Origin: Thermococcaceae archaeon
GTDB lineage: Archaea; Methanobacteriota_B; Thermococci; Thermococcales; Thermococcaceae
Length of the DNA: 33,977 nt
Direction: 5' to 3'
Assembly: GCA_030156945.1 (NCBI GenBank)
Contig: JASGLT010000020.1
Location: 1 to 33,977 of the forward strand
This document shows positions 8,167 to 15,866 of this stretch, in pieces; the first letter of the stretch is position 1; every line of letters begins with the position of its first letter. The position numbers and the translations under genes were made by a program. The notes beneath the pieces are model-generated. The model was not told the origin of the DNA and did not search any database. It saw only the letters and a list, made by a program, of their open reading frames with translations.

Positions 8167-10392
8167 TCACCTTACCCTCGCTCCCAGCTTTACCTCTTTG
8201 TCTGGCATGAGCAGGGCGACGTTCTTGCCGTCGTCGGCCGCTAAAAGCATTCCCTGGCTCTCAACACCGCGGAGCTTCTTGGGCTCAAGGTTGGCTATGA
8301 TGACGACGTAGTGGTTGAGGAGCTCTTCGGGTTTGTAGTACTTTTTCAGGCCAGCGACGAGCTGCCTGACCTCATCGCCAAGGTCGACCTTGACTACGTA
8401 GAGCTTGTCAGCGTTGGGGTGGTCCTTGACCTCGATTATTTTCCCAACCCTCAGATCCAGCTTCGCGAACTCGTCAAAGCTAACGTACTCCATCTTTTTA
8501 CCCTCCTTGGCTTTTTCCTTCCTCTCCGCCTTATCCCCTTTTTCGGCCTTTTCTCCCCTCACATAATCACCGTAGATGGCCTTTAGGAGGGCGAGAGCTT
8601 CATCCTTCCTCCTCTCCCCAAAGCGCTCAAGCGTTACCTTAACGACGTCTTCCCGCTTGTAGTACTTGTTGAGGAGAATCTTTGCGCTGTCCGGGTTGCC
8701 CCTGCCGATGTAGTTCACGATGAAGTAGATTATCTCCTCGTCGGTGACCTTCTTGAACATCGGGAAGGCCTTTCTCACGCGGTGTCCCGCCGGAAGCTCG
8801 CTGAATTCCCACCTCTTGACCTCCTCAATGTTGAGGAGATGCCATATCTTCTCGCTTGCGTCAGGCAGGAACGGCTCAAGCAGGATTCCAAGGGCCTTAG
8901 CGATCTGGAGCGAGACGTTGACTGTCGTTGCCGTTCTCTCACGGTTTTCCTTGGCGGTTTTCCACGGCTTCTGGTAGTCGAAGTAGCGGTTTCCGAATAT
9001 TGCCAGCTCCATGACGCGCTTTAGCGCATCCTTGAAGCGGTAGTGGGCTATAAGTTCGCCGGTCTCCGCAAAGGCTTTCTCTATCTCCTCGAAGGCCTGC
9101 TTATCCAGCTCGTCCAGCTCTCCCCCCTCCGGAACTACGCCGTCAAAGTACCTGTTGACGAAGGTGAGAGCGCGGTGCACGAAGTTCCCGAGGTTGTTCA
9201 CCAGCTCCTCGTTGATTTTCTTCTTGAAGTCCTCGAAGGAGAAGTCGCTGTCCCTCGTTTCCGGCATTATGGCCGTGAGGTAGTACCTGAGGTAGTCAGC
9301 GGGCCAGACGTCAAGAAACTCGTGAACCCATATCGCCCAGTTCCTGCTCGTTGAGAACTTCTTGCCCTCTAGGTTGAGGTACTCGTTCGCGGGGATGTCG
9401 TAGGGCAAATTCCACTCGGCCTCGACTTCCTCATCCTTGTACCTGCCGTAGGCCATCAGGAAGGCAGGCCAGAATATCGCGTGAAAGGGAACGTTGTCCT
9501 TTCCGATGAAGTGGATGACCCTCGTTTGACCATCGAGGTTGAGCCAGAACTTCTTCCAGTCGTTCTCCCTTCCTTCCCTCTTCAGGTGCTCGATTGTGAT
9601 GCTGATGTAGCCGATGGGAGCCTCGAACCAGACGTAGAGAACCTTTCCCTTAACGTCCTCGTCGTCAAGGGGGACCGGGATACCCCAGTCGAGGTCGCGC
9701 GTTATAGCTCTCTCCTCAAGCCCCTCGTTTATCCAGCCGAGGACGGTGTTCCTGACGTTCGGCTTCCAGTGCTCCTGGCTTTCCACCCACTTCTTGAGCT
9801 TATCCTGGAAATTCTGCATGCGGATGTAGTAGTGTGCCGAGTTCTTGAAGGTTATTGGGTTACCGCAGATGTTACAGCGCGGGTTGATGAGGATTTCAGG
9901 CGTCAGCGGGTGCCCGCAGACCTCACACTGGTCTCCCCTCTGGTTTTCGGCGCCGCAGTAGGGGCAGGTTCCGATAACGTACCTGTCCGGGAGGAACATT
10001 TTGTCGTGCTCGCAGTAGGCCTGCTTGGTGACCTTCTTAACGAGGTGTCCGTTCTCAAGGGCCTTGAGGAAGAACTCCTGGCTTAGCCTGTAGTGGACGG
10101 GAAGCTCGGTCCTGCCAAAGTAGTCGAAGCTTATCTTTGCCCTCTCAAATGTCGTCTTTATGTGCTCATGAAACTCGTCAACTATCTCCCTTGGGCTTCT
10201 GCCCTCTTTGAGAGCGCGGAAGGTTATTGGGGTCCCGTGTTCGTCCGTTCCACAGATGTAGAGGACTTCCTCGCCCTTCAGGCGGAGGTAGCGCACGAAA
10301 ATGTCCGCCGGCAGATAAGCCCCCGCCAGATGACCGGCATGAATCGGCCCGTTAGCGTAAGGCAACGCAGAGGTGACCATGTACCTTACCAT
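8167..10392 (-). CDS. metG: Methionyl-tRNA synthetase with C-terminal tRNA-binding domain
   Basis: Charges initiator and elongator tRNA-Met. Features in order over 741 residues: HIGH-type motif HAGH in PIHAGHLAGAY (near residue 16); two CxxC-type zinc knuckles in the connective-peptide region (CEHDKMF...CPYC, CEVC...CNIC); KMSKS-type motif as KKFSTSRNW; a helical anticodon-binding domain; a lysine/glutamate-rich linker; then an EMAP-II/Trbp111-like OB fold (LDLRVGKIIEVKDHPNADKL) fused at the C-terminus. In some archaea that domain is a separate protein. ATG 10392 is chosen because AGGTGATT (10396-10403) is the ribosome binding site; the GTG at 10401 lies within it. TATA TTATAAGG is at 10424-10431 on the minus strand. 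Confidence 0.96.
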   Translation of the reverse strand: MVRYMVTSALPYANGPIHAGHLAGAYLPADIFVRYLRLKGEEVLYICGTDEHGTPITFRALKEGRSPREIVDEFHEHIKTTFERAKISFDYFGRTELPVHYRLSQEFFLKALENGHLVKKVTKQAYCEHDKMFLPDRYVIGTCPYCGAENQRGDQCEVCGHPLTPEILINPRCNICGNPITFKNSAHYYIRMQNFQDKLKKWVESQEHWKPNVRNTVLGWINEGLEERAITRDLDWGIPVPLDDEDVKGKVLYVWFEAPIGYISITIEHLKREGRENDWKKFWLNLDGQTRVIHFIGKDNVPFHAIFWPAFLMAYGRYKDEEVEAEWNLPYDIPANEYLNLEGKKFSTSRNWAIWVHEFLDVWPADYLRYYLTAIMPETRDSDFSFEDFKKKINEELVNNLGNFVHRALTFVNRYFDGVVPEGGELDELDKQAFEEIEKAFAETGELIAHYRFKDALKRVMELAIFGNRYFDYQKPWKTAKENRERTATTVNVSLQIAKALGILLEPFLPDASEKIWHLLNIEEVKRWEFSELPAGHRVRKAFPMFKKVTDEEIIYFIVNYIGRGNPDSAKILLNKYYKREDVVKVTLERFGERRKDEALALLKAIYGDYVRGEKAEKGDKAERKEKAKEGKKMEYVSFDEFAKLDLRVGKIIEVKDHPNADKLYVVKVDLGDEVRQLVAGLKKYYKPEELLNHYVVIIANLEPKKLRGVESQGMLLAADDGKNVALLMPDKEVKLGARVR

Positions 10393-10556
10393 TTTAATCA
10401 CCTTTCCGCGGTTGATTCCGCACCTTATAAGAACTTCGCGTTAAAAGAATTACGGTGGGTTATTAAGTGGGTCCAGAAATATGCATTTTTTGGCATATCC
10501 TATGGAGGGCTATCCTATTTAAATTGGCAGAAAGCGAAAAAGAGGAACAAAAAACT
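10393..10556 (-). promoter_or_regulatory. metG promoter and upstream spacer with small repeats
   Basis: TATA TTATAAGG (10424-10431, minus strand) lies 32-39 nt from the metG ATG. Further upstream are a hairpin-capable ATATGC/GCATAT pair around a T-rich loop (about 10480-10499), two direct copies of TATCCTAT (10496-10503 and 10511-10518, period 15), and a second TATA-like TTTAAATAGG on the minus strand (about 10513-10522). T-runs near 10530-10556 on the minus strand probably end the upstream aminotransferase transcript. Confidence 0.45.
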
Positions 10557-11771
10557 TCAGAACTTCTCTCGGTAGAGCTCTGCAAGCCTCTTTATTCCTT
10601 CCCTTATCTCCTCTTTGCTCGGCCGTGAGAAGTTGAGCCTTATGGCGTTCCTTCCGCTTTCATCAGTGTAGAATGGCTTACCCGGAACGACAACGACACC
10701 CTTCTTCTCCATGAGCTCCTCCGCGAAGGCCATTCCGTCCGCTCCCTCGGGCAGGAACAGCATCACGAACATTCCCGCGATTGGTTTTGTGAACTCCGCC
10801 TCCGGAAGGTTCTCCTCAAGGGCCTTGAGCATCGCATCCCTTTTCTCCCTGTATCCCGGAAGACCCTGCCTGAGGTGGTATTCCTCGAAGTAGCCCCTTC
10901 TCAGGTATTCCAGGGCGATGTACTGGGAGATCGTGGGCGCGCAGAAGTCTATTGGAGACTTCTCCATCAGGACTTTCTGCCTGATTTCCCCTTGGGCTAT
11001 TATCCATCCGACGCGGAAGCCCGTGCCGAGGACTTTGCTGAGGGTTCCAGCTACAACCACCCTGCCCTCCTTGTCCATGGCCTTGAGCGGAGTTGCTTCA
11101 CCCTCGTAGCGCATGAAGTTGTAGGCTGAATCCTCAACTATAAGAAGGTCGTACTCGCTCGCGAGCTCGAGGAGGCGCTTTCTTCTCTCTTCACTCATCG
11201 TAACGCCTATGGGGTTCTGACCGGTGGGGATGGTGTATATGAACTTTACCTTGACGCCCTTCGCCCTCAGTTCCCTGAGCTTCTCCTCAAGAATGTCTGT
11301 CCTCATCCCCTCACCGTCAACCGGAACTCCGTAGACCTTCGCCCCAAGCTGCTCGAAGGCCAAAAGGGTGTTTATGTAGCTCGGGTTCTCGGTTATCACG
11401 GCATCTCCAGGGTCTATAAGTACTCTTCCGAGAAGGTCGAGGGCGCCTGTTCCTCCGACGGTGATGATTACGTCGTCTGGGGAAACCCTGTAGCCCTCGT
11501 ATTTTTCAAGGAACTTCGAGATTTCTTCCCTCAGCTCGGGGATTCCGCTGGCTGGGGTGTACATAACGGAAGCTGGAACCTCCGCAAGTATCTCCTTCGC
11601 GAGCTCCCCAAGAACTTCCCTCGGAATGAGGTTCGGGTCGGGGTCGCCGGCGGAAAGGGATATTAGTTCTCTCCCCTGAGCTTTGAGCTCAGCGGCCTTC
11701 TTCATGACGTCCGCGAGGGCCGAGCCTTTAATCCAGTTGGCCCGCCCTGCGAGAAACTTATCGTATCTCAT
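10557..11771 (-). CDS. PLP-dependent class I/II aminotransferase, possibly alanine:glyoxylate or broad-specificity
   Basis: Cytoplasmic PLP aminotransferase of 404 residues in the 2-aminoadipate/kynurenine/aromatic aminotransferase subgroup. Visible: N-terminal substrate-gate region, GGTGALDLLGRVL (cofactor phosphate pocket), IPTGQNPIGVTMS with the family's Asn, EDSAYNFMRYEG, and the PLP lysine in AGTLSKVLGTGFRVGW; the C-terminal Arg in NAIRLNFSRPS binds the substrate carboxylate. ATG 11771 is preferred to GTG 11780, which is inside the GGTGGT ribosome binding site. It is divergent from glyoxylate reductase with a shared promoter. An alanine:glyoxylate aminotransferase has been described from T. 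litoralis, and the pairing makes glyoxylate/glycine metabolism an attractive guess, but aromatic or 2-aminoadipate specificity fits the sequence equally well. Confidence 0.88.
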   Translation of the reverse strand: MRYDKFLAGRANWIKGSALADVMKKAAELKAQGRELISLSAGDPDPNLIPREVLGELAKEILAEVPASVMYTPASGIPELREEISKFLEKYEGYRVSPDDVIITVGGTGALDLLGRVLIDPGDAVITENPSYINTLLAFEQLGAKVYGVPVDGEGMRTDILEEKLRELRAKGVKVKFIYTIPTGQNPIGVTMSEERRKRLLELASEYDLLIVEDSAYNFMRYEGEATPLKAMDKEGRVVVAGTLSKVLGTGFRVGWIIAQGEIRQKVLMEKSPIDFCAPTISQYIALEYLRRGYFEEYHLRQGLPGYREKRDAMLKALEENLPEAEFTKPIAGMFVMLFLPEGADGMAFAEELMEKKGVVVVPGKPFYTDESGRNAIRLNFSRPSKEEIREGIKRLAELYREKF

Positions 11772-11798
11772 GAAAACCACCGGTTAAAAATCTCTCCA

Positions 11799-11814
11799 AA
11801 ACTATTAATAGTTT
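11799..11814. promoter_or_regulatory. Perfect 16-bp palindromic TATA element between divergent genes
   Basis: AAACTATTAATAGTTT reads identically on both strands. Its core CTATTAATAG lies 31-40 nt from the aminotransferase ATG (11771) and 32-41 nt from the gyaR ATG (11843), so one palindrome is at TATA-box distance for both genes. It could be a bidirectional TATA box, an operator, or both. Confidence 0.6.
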
Positions 11815-11842
11815 ACCCTCATCAGAACGTTATGGTGAGAAT

Positions 11843-12856
11843 ATGAAGCCGAAAGTATTCATCACGCGCAGGATTCCCGAGAACGGAATCGAGATGCTGA
11901 AGGAGCACTTCGAGGTTGAGGTCTGGAAGTACGAGCACGAGATACCGAGGGAAGTCCTGCTTGAGAAAGTTAGAGACGTGGATGCGGTCGTAACAATGGT
12001 AAGCGAGAAAGTTGACAGGGAACTTTTTGATAACGCTCCCAGGCTCAGGATAGTGGCCAACTACGCCGTCGGCTACGACAACATCGACGTCGAAGAGGCC
12101 ACGAGGAGGGGAATCTACGTTACAAACACCCCCGACGTCCTCACAAACGCGACAGCGGATTTTGCCTGGACACTCCTTTTAGCCACAGCGAGAAGGCTCG
12201 TTGAGGCCGATAACTTCGTCCGCTCCGGCGAGTGGAAGAGAAAAGGAATTGCATGGCACCCGCTGATGTTCCTCGGTCAGGATGTCTACGGCAAGACGAT
12301 TGGGATAGTCGGCTTCGGCAGGATAGGGCAGGCCGTGGCGAGAAGGGCGAAGGGATTTGGCATGAGAATCATCTACAACGCGAGGAGCAGAAAGCCAGAC
12401 GTGGAAAGTGAGCTCGGGGCGGAGTTCAAACCCCTTGAGGAGCTCCTCAGGGAGAGCGACTTCGTTGTACTGGCAGTTCCGCTCACGAGGGAAACTCACC
12501 ATATGATAAACGAGGAGAGGCTTAAACTGATGAAGTCAACTGCAATACTGGTGAACATAGCGAGGGGGAAAGTTGTTGATACTCGGGCACTTATCAAGGC
12601 CCTCAAAGAGGGCTGGATCGCCGGTGCCGGCCTAGACGTCTTTGAGGAAGAGCCCTACTACAACGAGGAGCTCTTCAGCCTGAAGAACGTCGTTCTGGCC
12701 CCTCACTTAGGAAGCGCCACCCATGGTGCGAGAGAGGGGATGGCAGAGCTGGTAGCGAAAAACCTCATAGCATTCAAGAAAGGGGAAGTCCCACCAACCC
12801 TCGTGAACAGAGACGTCTTGAAGGTAAGGAGGCCGGGGTTTAATGACATCCAGTGA
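11843..12856 (+). CDS. gyaR: Glyoxylate reductase (D-2-hydroxyacid dehydrogenase family)
   Basis: NAD(P)H-dependent reduction of glyoxylate to glycolate (and probably hydroxypyruvate). The 337-residue sequence is very close to my recollection of the characterised T. litoralis enzyme, including the opening MKPKVFITR and [20 protein letters not shown]. The dinucleotide motif is [15 protein letters not shown]; the triad is Arg in [10 protein letters not shown], Glu in [10 protein letters not shown] and His in APHLGSATH. One local difference is [10 protein letters not shown], where related enzymes read more like ADHAFALL; this sits near the interdomain hinge. ATG 11843 follows GGTGAGA at 11834-11840. 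Its divergence from the aminotransferase suggests joint control of a glyoxylate branch. Confidence 0.93.
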   Translation: MKPKVFITRRIPENGIEMLKEHFEVEVWKYEHEIPREVLLEKVRDVDAVVTMVSEKVDRELFDNAPRLRIVANYAVGYDNIDVEEATRRGIYVTNTPDVLTNATADFAWTLLLATARRLVEADNFVRSGEWKRKGIAWHPLMFLGQDVYGKTIGIVGFGRIGQAVARRAKGFGMRIIYNARSRKPDVESELGAEFKPLEELLRESDFVVLAVPLTRETHHMINEERLKLMKSTAILVNIARGKVVDTRALIKALKEGWIAGAGLDVFEEEPYYNEELFSLKNVVLAPHLGSATHGAREGMAELVAKNLIAFKKGEVPPTLVNRDVLKVRRPGFNDIQ

Positions 12857-12871
12857 GCTATCTCCTTGCAT

Positions 12872-12910
12872 TTATTCTCTGATGAACACGTTGGCATCCA
12901 GGTAAATCAA
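12872..12910 (-). pseudogene. N-terminal scrap of a VapC-type PIN-domain toxin
   Basis: Starting at TTG 12908-12910 and overlapping the antitoxin stop as TTGA, the frame encodes 12 residues (LIYLDANVFIRE) and then TAA. The beginning is the classic first strand of a PIN nuclease, with the first metal-binding Asp in YLDANVF. The other acidic residues and the remaining roughly 120 residues are absent: 16 bases after the stop the sequence is already gyaR coding sequence. This is a truncated, non-functional toxin, presumably lost by deletion next to gyaR. The identification rests on a short but characteristic motif in the right operon position. Confidence 0.6.
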
Positions 12911-13091
12911 CGCCCGACCTCCTCAGCGTATTCCTCAAGCTCTTCTACGGTGGCCCTACCGAGCATTCCGGGTTTCACTTTTTTCTCATGGCTCTGAGGA
13001 GCACTTCGGCATCCCTTTCAAGGAACTTTTTGAAGAGTGATTCATTGACTCCCGGTGGAACCTTAATTGTTATCTCGCCTATATCTCCCAC
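12907..13091 (-). pseudogene. Frameshifted VapB-type antitoxin remnant
   Basis: From GTG 13089-13091 the frame reads MGDIGEITIKVPPGVNES and on to RAMRKK, then stops at 12975-12977 after 38 residues. Adding one A in the six-A run (T6 on the plus strand, 12979-12984) joins it to a second frame, VKPGMLGRATVEELEEYAEE, which stops at 12907-12909 in a TTGA overlap with the toxin start. The restored product (about 61 residues) has the beta strand, helix and acidic tail of small archaeal antitoxins paired with PIN toxins. It lies 24 nt after the DUF72 stop, in the same direction. A homopolymer sequencing error could explain the frameshift but not the toxin truncation. Confidence 0.58.
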
Positions 13092-13115
13092 CGTTTGGAT
13101 TTTCGATCTTGAGAG

Positions 13116-13853
13116 TTACAAATCCTTTCTAACTTTCCCCTCAATCATTCCTTTGAACCTCTTCGCATCGCTGCACATGTTTGAGTTGTTGAAAAAGACG
13201 AAGCTCTCCTCCCGGTTCCAGCCAAGAACCCTTTCCCTGAGTTTTTCAAGCTCTTCGTCGCTGTAGGCGTGACTGTATATTATCCTCCCGTTTTCGTATC
13301 TCCCATGAAGCCTGTAATAGTTGGTTCTCCCTTCATGGAGAGGGATTCTCACGAGAGGATCAGTGACGTCTATGACGTCGAACTCCCGCACGAACTCTTT
13401 TATGCCCTTCTCGCTCCAGCCCCTCAGCTCGACGGCTATCTCAAACTCTCCCCTGTCTATCATCTCGAAAAACTTCTCCGCGTTGGCAAAGCTCTCCTCG
13501 CTCTCTTTGAAGCTCTTCGGTAGCTGTATGAGGATGAACCTCGCACCGAGAATCTCCGCTTCCTTAAGGGTTACCCTCCAGAAATGCAGTACCTCGCTCG
13601 TTGGCTTTAGCAAGCCGACGTCCTTTCCCGGTTTTACATTGCTCCTCCGCCAGGTCGGGCTGTTAGCTGGATGGGTTACTCCCTGAAAGGCCTTTATCGA
13701 GAAGGTGAAGTCCTCGGGAGCTTCTTTCTTCCAGCGCTCCAGCGTCTTCTCCTGGAGAATCCGGTAGAAAGTCTGCTGCACTTCGACCGCATCAAAGTCC
13801 CTGAAGTATCTACTCCGCGCCTCGCAGAAGCCACAGGTTCCAACCTTTATCAT
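13116..13853 (-). CDS. DUF72 (YecE-like) family protein
   Basis: A 245-residue cytoplasmic protein with the DUF72 TIM-barrel pattern: the opening IKVGTCGFCEAR, the VEVQQTFYRI segment, FTFSIKAFQGVTHP, FILIQLPKSF, the EFEIAVELRGW strand, YYRLHGRYENG, and the final FVFFNNSNMCSDA with its Asn-rich turn. The biochemical role of DUF72 is not established; the barrel suggests an enzyme. ATG 13853 follows GGTGGTGGT. A TATA-like AGTATTTTAGG lies at about 13885-13895 on the minus strand, at a suitable distance. Downstream in the same direction are the decayed antitoxin and toxin scraps. The length agrees with the family (about 240-260 residues), so the gene is intact. Confidence 0.88.
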   Translation of the reverse strand: MIKVGTCGFCEARSRYFRDFDAVEVQQTFYRILQEKTLERWKKEAPEDFTFSIKAFQGVTHPANSPTWRRSNVKPGKDVGLLKPTSEVLHFWRVTLKEAEILGARFILIQLPKSFKESEESFANAEKFFEMIDRGEFEIAVELRGWSEKGIKEFVREFDVIDVTDPLVRIPLHEGRTNYYRLHGRYENGRIIYSHAYSDEELEKLRERVLGWNREESFVFFNNSNMCSDAKRFKGMIEGKVRKDL

Positions 13854-13900
13854 ACCACCACCAAAAGGCCTTTAGCGAAAGGTCCTAAAATACTATCGGG

Positions 13901-14010
13901 CCGATGAGGATGGTGGGCACTCCCCGACCGGTGAGGCCTGGGGAATTTGAAGCCCCAAGGAGGTACTACCCCCGTCCAAGGAGTGATAACCTCCCCATCA
14001 GGTAAGAGAA
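13901..14010 (+). other. GC-rich, stem-rich intergenic stretch; candidate structured RNA or IS200/IS605 end relic
   Basis: This part of the 303-base gap between the DUF72 gene and the radical SAM gene has several pairable arms: CACTCC (13918-13923) with GGAGTG (13980-13985), GGGG with CCCC around AATTTGAAG (about 13940-13956), and GGAGGT with ACCTCC around a 24-base interval (about 13959-13994). A T7 run at about 14061-14067 could terminate a transcript. The GGTGAGG...GAAGCCCC layout resembles the structured tails of IS605-type tnpB loci, but no transposase is present. It has no C/D boxes, tRNA shape, SRP RNA or RNase P RNA signature that I recognise. Strand and extent are guesses. Confidence 0.3.
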
Positions 14011-14095
14011 TTGTACCCTGCTCGAAGTTGTTCCTCCTTAAAATAGGGGATTTTCAGTAGTTTTTTTGCCCAGTCCTTGGAGAATGACTAAGCAA

Positions 14096-14115
14096 AAAGT
14101 TTTAAAACTTTAAAC
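14096..14115 (+). promoter_or_regulatory. Promoter of the radical SAM/peptide operon with 16-bp palindrome
   Basis: AAAGTTTTAAAACTTT at 14096-14111 is a perfect palindrome that runs into CTTTAAACG, a TATA-like element ending about 42 nt before the GTG start. The MFS gene has a similar element (16167-16186). Palindrome plus TATA suggests repressor control, but AT-rich TATA regions of this shape also occur elsewhere in the window (for example in front of proS). Confidence 0.5.
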
Positions 14116-14156
14116 GTTACAGTGTAATCGTAGGTAACCAATAGAAGGGGGTTCTG

Positions 14157-15641
14157 GTGGGGGTAATACTATTAAAGGACATAACAGCAATAAAATCCGA
14201 AATTGCCTGCAGTCCAAAGTTCTTTGTCATCCATGAAGACTCGGGATACATTGTAGAAGTTGAACCAGAAACCTACTCAGGGATTCAAAAGATAGCTGAG
14301 GGGAAAAAGACAGAACTTACCCCAGAGGAGAGGGTTAAGCTCAAAGAACTCCAAGACTACCTAAATCAGCTCCCCCCACTCCAGCTCGGATATAATGAGG
14401 ACTACGGCTTCCTCCTTGGAGGGAGTATCAACGTCTCTCAGGCGTGTAACTTCTCCTGCGTTTACTGTTACGCCAACAAAGGCACTTACACCCTTGAAAA
14501 GCCAAAACTCATGGATAAAGAGAGCATGAAGAAAGCCATTGACTTCCTCTTCGATAAGGCCCCATTCGGTGTTAGCATTGTCTTCTTTGGTGGAGAACCG
14601 CTCCTAAACTTCCCAGCAATCCAAGAGGGAGTCTTATACGCCGAAGAGAAGGCTAAAGAGACCAAAAAGCCCGTATTTTTCAGCGTTACAACCAACGGCT
14701 ACCTCCTCACTCCAAAAGTCGTGGACTTCCTTCTAAGCCACCCGTTTAACGTTATCGTGAGCATTGACGGGCCTAAGGAAATACACGACCATAACAGGCC
14801 CTTTGTGGACGGTTCACCCACTTATGATGTCGTAGCAAAGAACCTCAAATACTTCGTTGAAGAGGCCAGAAAGAGGGGGAAGCTGGGGAAGATTTCCGTT
14901 AGGGCTACACTCCTCCCAGAACAGCTTAACAGGGTTTACGACGTTTACCACCACTTAAAAACCGAGTTTGGAGTCCTGAACGTCGGCATTGAAATGGCCA
15001 CCCTCTCAAACAACGTGGTTACTAAAGAGCACATTGATACTTACCTCGACCAACTCAGAAAAATCGCCATAGAGGAGATAGAGACGTTCGGAGAGCTAAA
15101 AACCGTTGTTTACGTGAAATTCAAACAGATAATCCAAGACGTTTACAGGGGAAGGGTCAGTAGCTTCCATTGTGGTGCTGGGAAGGGTAGCGTGACCATT
15201 GACGTGAACGGGAACATTTACCCGTGTCATAGGTTCGTTAGCATGAAGGACTTTAAGCTTAGCCACATTGACAATTTTGAATGGGAGCACCTGAAACGCT
15301 TTGAGCTCCAAAAATACAACTTCTTGAACCACCCGCCCTGTAAGGACTGCTGGCTAAGATTCTACTGCCACGACTTCTGTTTCTACGAAAACATAACCTA
15401 CACAGGCAAAGGCTTTATCCCACCAGCCCTAAAGTGCTATTACGCTAAAGAGAGCTTCAAAATCGGCCTTTGGCTATACTCTCGCCTATGGGACGAATAC
15501 GGGGAAGAGTTCGAGAAAGCCTTAGAAAAGGCCGTCCCCATCCCCAGTTCAGACCCAGAACGCAACACAGCCCCCAATATGGAAAGGGAAGTTGGAGAGC
15601 CTGAAGAGGTTAAATCAGAGACTATTACGGCCACAAATTAA
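14157..15641 (+). CDS. Radical SAM/SPASM peptide-modifying maturase
   Basis: Predicted RiPP maturase of 494 residues that installs a radical-generated crosslink or other change on the peptides encoded just downstream. Residues 1-80 form a small N-terminal region that could bind leader peptides. The radical SAM cluster motif is C97-x3-C101-x2-C104 (CNFSCVYC), followed by FFGGEPLL and TTNGYLL. The C-terminal SPASM domain is complete: C339...G-x4-C357, C395-x2-C398-x5-C404-x3-C408 and C427, enough ligands for two auxiliary 4Fe-4S clusters. An acidic, Pro/Glu-rich tail follows. The start is GTG 14157, with AGAAGGGGG a few bases upstream. The first precursor begins 16 nt after the stop. Anaerobic sulfatase-maturating or sactisynthase-type chemistry are both possible; the peptide genes favour RiPP maturation. 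Confidence 0.88.
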   Translation: MGVILLKDITAIKSEIACSPKFFVIHEDSGYIVEVEPETYSGIQKIAEGKKTELTPEERVKLKELQDYLNQLPPLQLGYNEDYGFLLGGSINVSQACNFSCVYCYANKGTYTLEKPKLMDKESMKKAIDFLFDKAPFGVSIVFFGGEPLLNFPAIQEGVLYAEEKAKETKKPVFFSVTTNGYLLTPKVVDFLLSHPFNVIVSIDGPKEIHDHNRPFVDGSPTYDVVAKNLKYFVEEARKRGKLGKISVRATLLPEQLNRVYDVYHHLKTEFGVLNVGIEMATLSNNVVTKEHIDTYLDQLRKIAIEEIETFGELKTVVYVKFKQIIQDVYRGRVSSFHCGAGKGSVTIDVNGNIYPCHRFVSMKDFKLSHIDNFEWEHLKRFELQKYNFLNHPPCKDCWLRFYCHDFCFYENITYTGKGFIPPALKCYYAKESFKIGLWLYSRLWDEYGEEFEKALEKAVPIPSSDPERNTAPNMEREVGEPEEVKSETITATN

Positions 15642-15657
15642 AGGAGGGATGAACCCA

Positions 15658-15753
15658 ATGAGGGTGTTGGTTAGAAAGACTCCCAAACCAACGACCCTGA
15701 TGGCCTGCCCAAGGCCATCGGACGTTTGCTCCACCGTAGATGAGATAGCCTGA
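15658..15753 (+). CDS. RiPP precursor peptide, copy 1 (two-cysteine)
   Basis: A 31-residue frame 16 nt after the maturase, with GGAGGG at 15643-15648 and ATG 15658 (an in-frame ATG at 15649 abuts the ribosome binding site). It begins MRVLVRKTPKPTTLMAC and has the second cysteine after six residues (C17-x6-C24); the other copies have x7. It shares R2, L4, V5, the basic residue 6, P9, K10, L14 and M15 with the other copies. It is the most divergent copy, lacking the aromatic residue before the second Cys, and ends with a short acidic tail. Homology to three neighbours, the ribosome binding site and operon position together make it a real gene. Confidence 0.75.
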   Translation: MRVLVRKTPKPTTLMACPRPSDVCSTVDEIA

Positions 15754-15767
15754 AGGAGGGAGGCAAA

Positions 15768-15866
15768 ATGAGGGCCTTGGTTAGGATACAGCCGAAGCAT
15801 GCCGAACTCTTGGCATGCCTTGCCATAGCGGACTTTTGGTGTGAAGTAACCGTTGAATGGAGGTGA
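15768..15866 (+). CDS. RiPP precursor peptide, copy 2 (two-cysteine)
   Basis: A 32-residue peptide from ATG 15768, 14 nt after copy 1, with an extended purine-rich ribosome binding site GGAGGGAGG (15755-15763). It reads MRALVRIQPKHAELLAC, then the second cysteine after seven residues, preceded by DFW (C17-x7-C25), and a tail EVTVEWR. The N-terminal half (R-A-L-V-R-I-x-P-K) is nearly invariant among copies 2-4 and is the likely maturase recognition part; the Cys-containing half varies more, as expected of a core peptide. No signal peptide or membrane segment is visible. Confidence 0.8.
   Translation: MRALVRIQPKHAELLACLAIADFWCEVTVEWR

Noticed and set aside
9481-10086. 201-residue plus-strand frame inside metG
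   Set aside because: Complement of the highly conserved methionyl-tRNA synthetase core; no start signals.
12988-13266. 92-residue plus-strand frame covering the antitoxin remnant and DUF72 3' end
   Set aside because: Antisense to a well supported DUF72 gene, and low-complexity Ser/Leu-rich as expected of shadow frames.
13901-14010. SRP RNA, RNase P RNA, tRNA or a known riboswitch
   Set aside because: None of their conserved core sequences is visible; only generic stems can be drawn.
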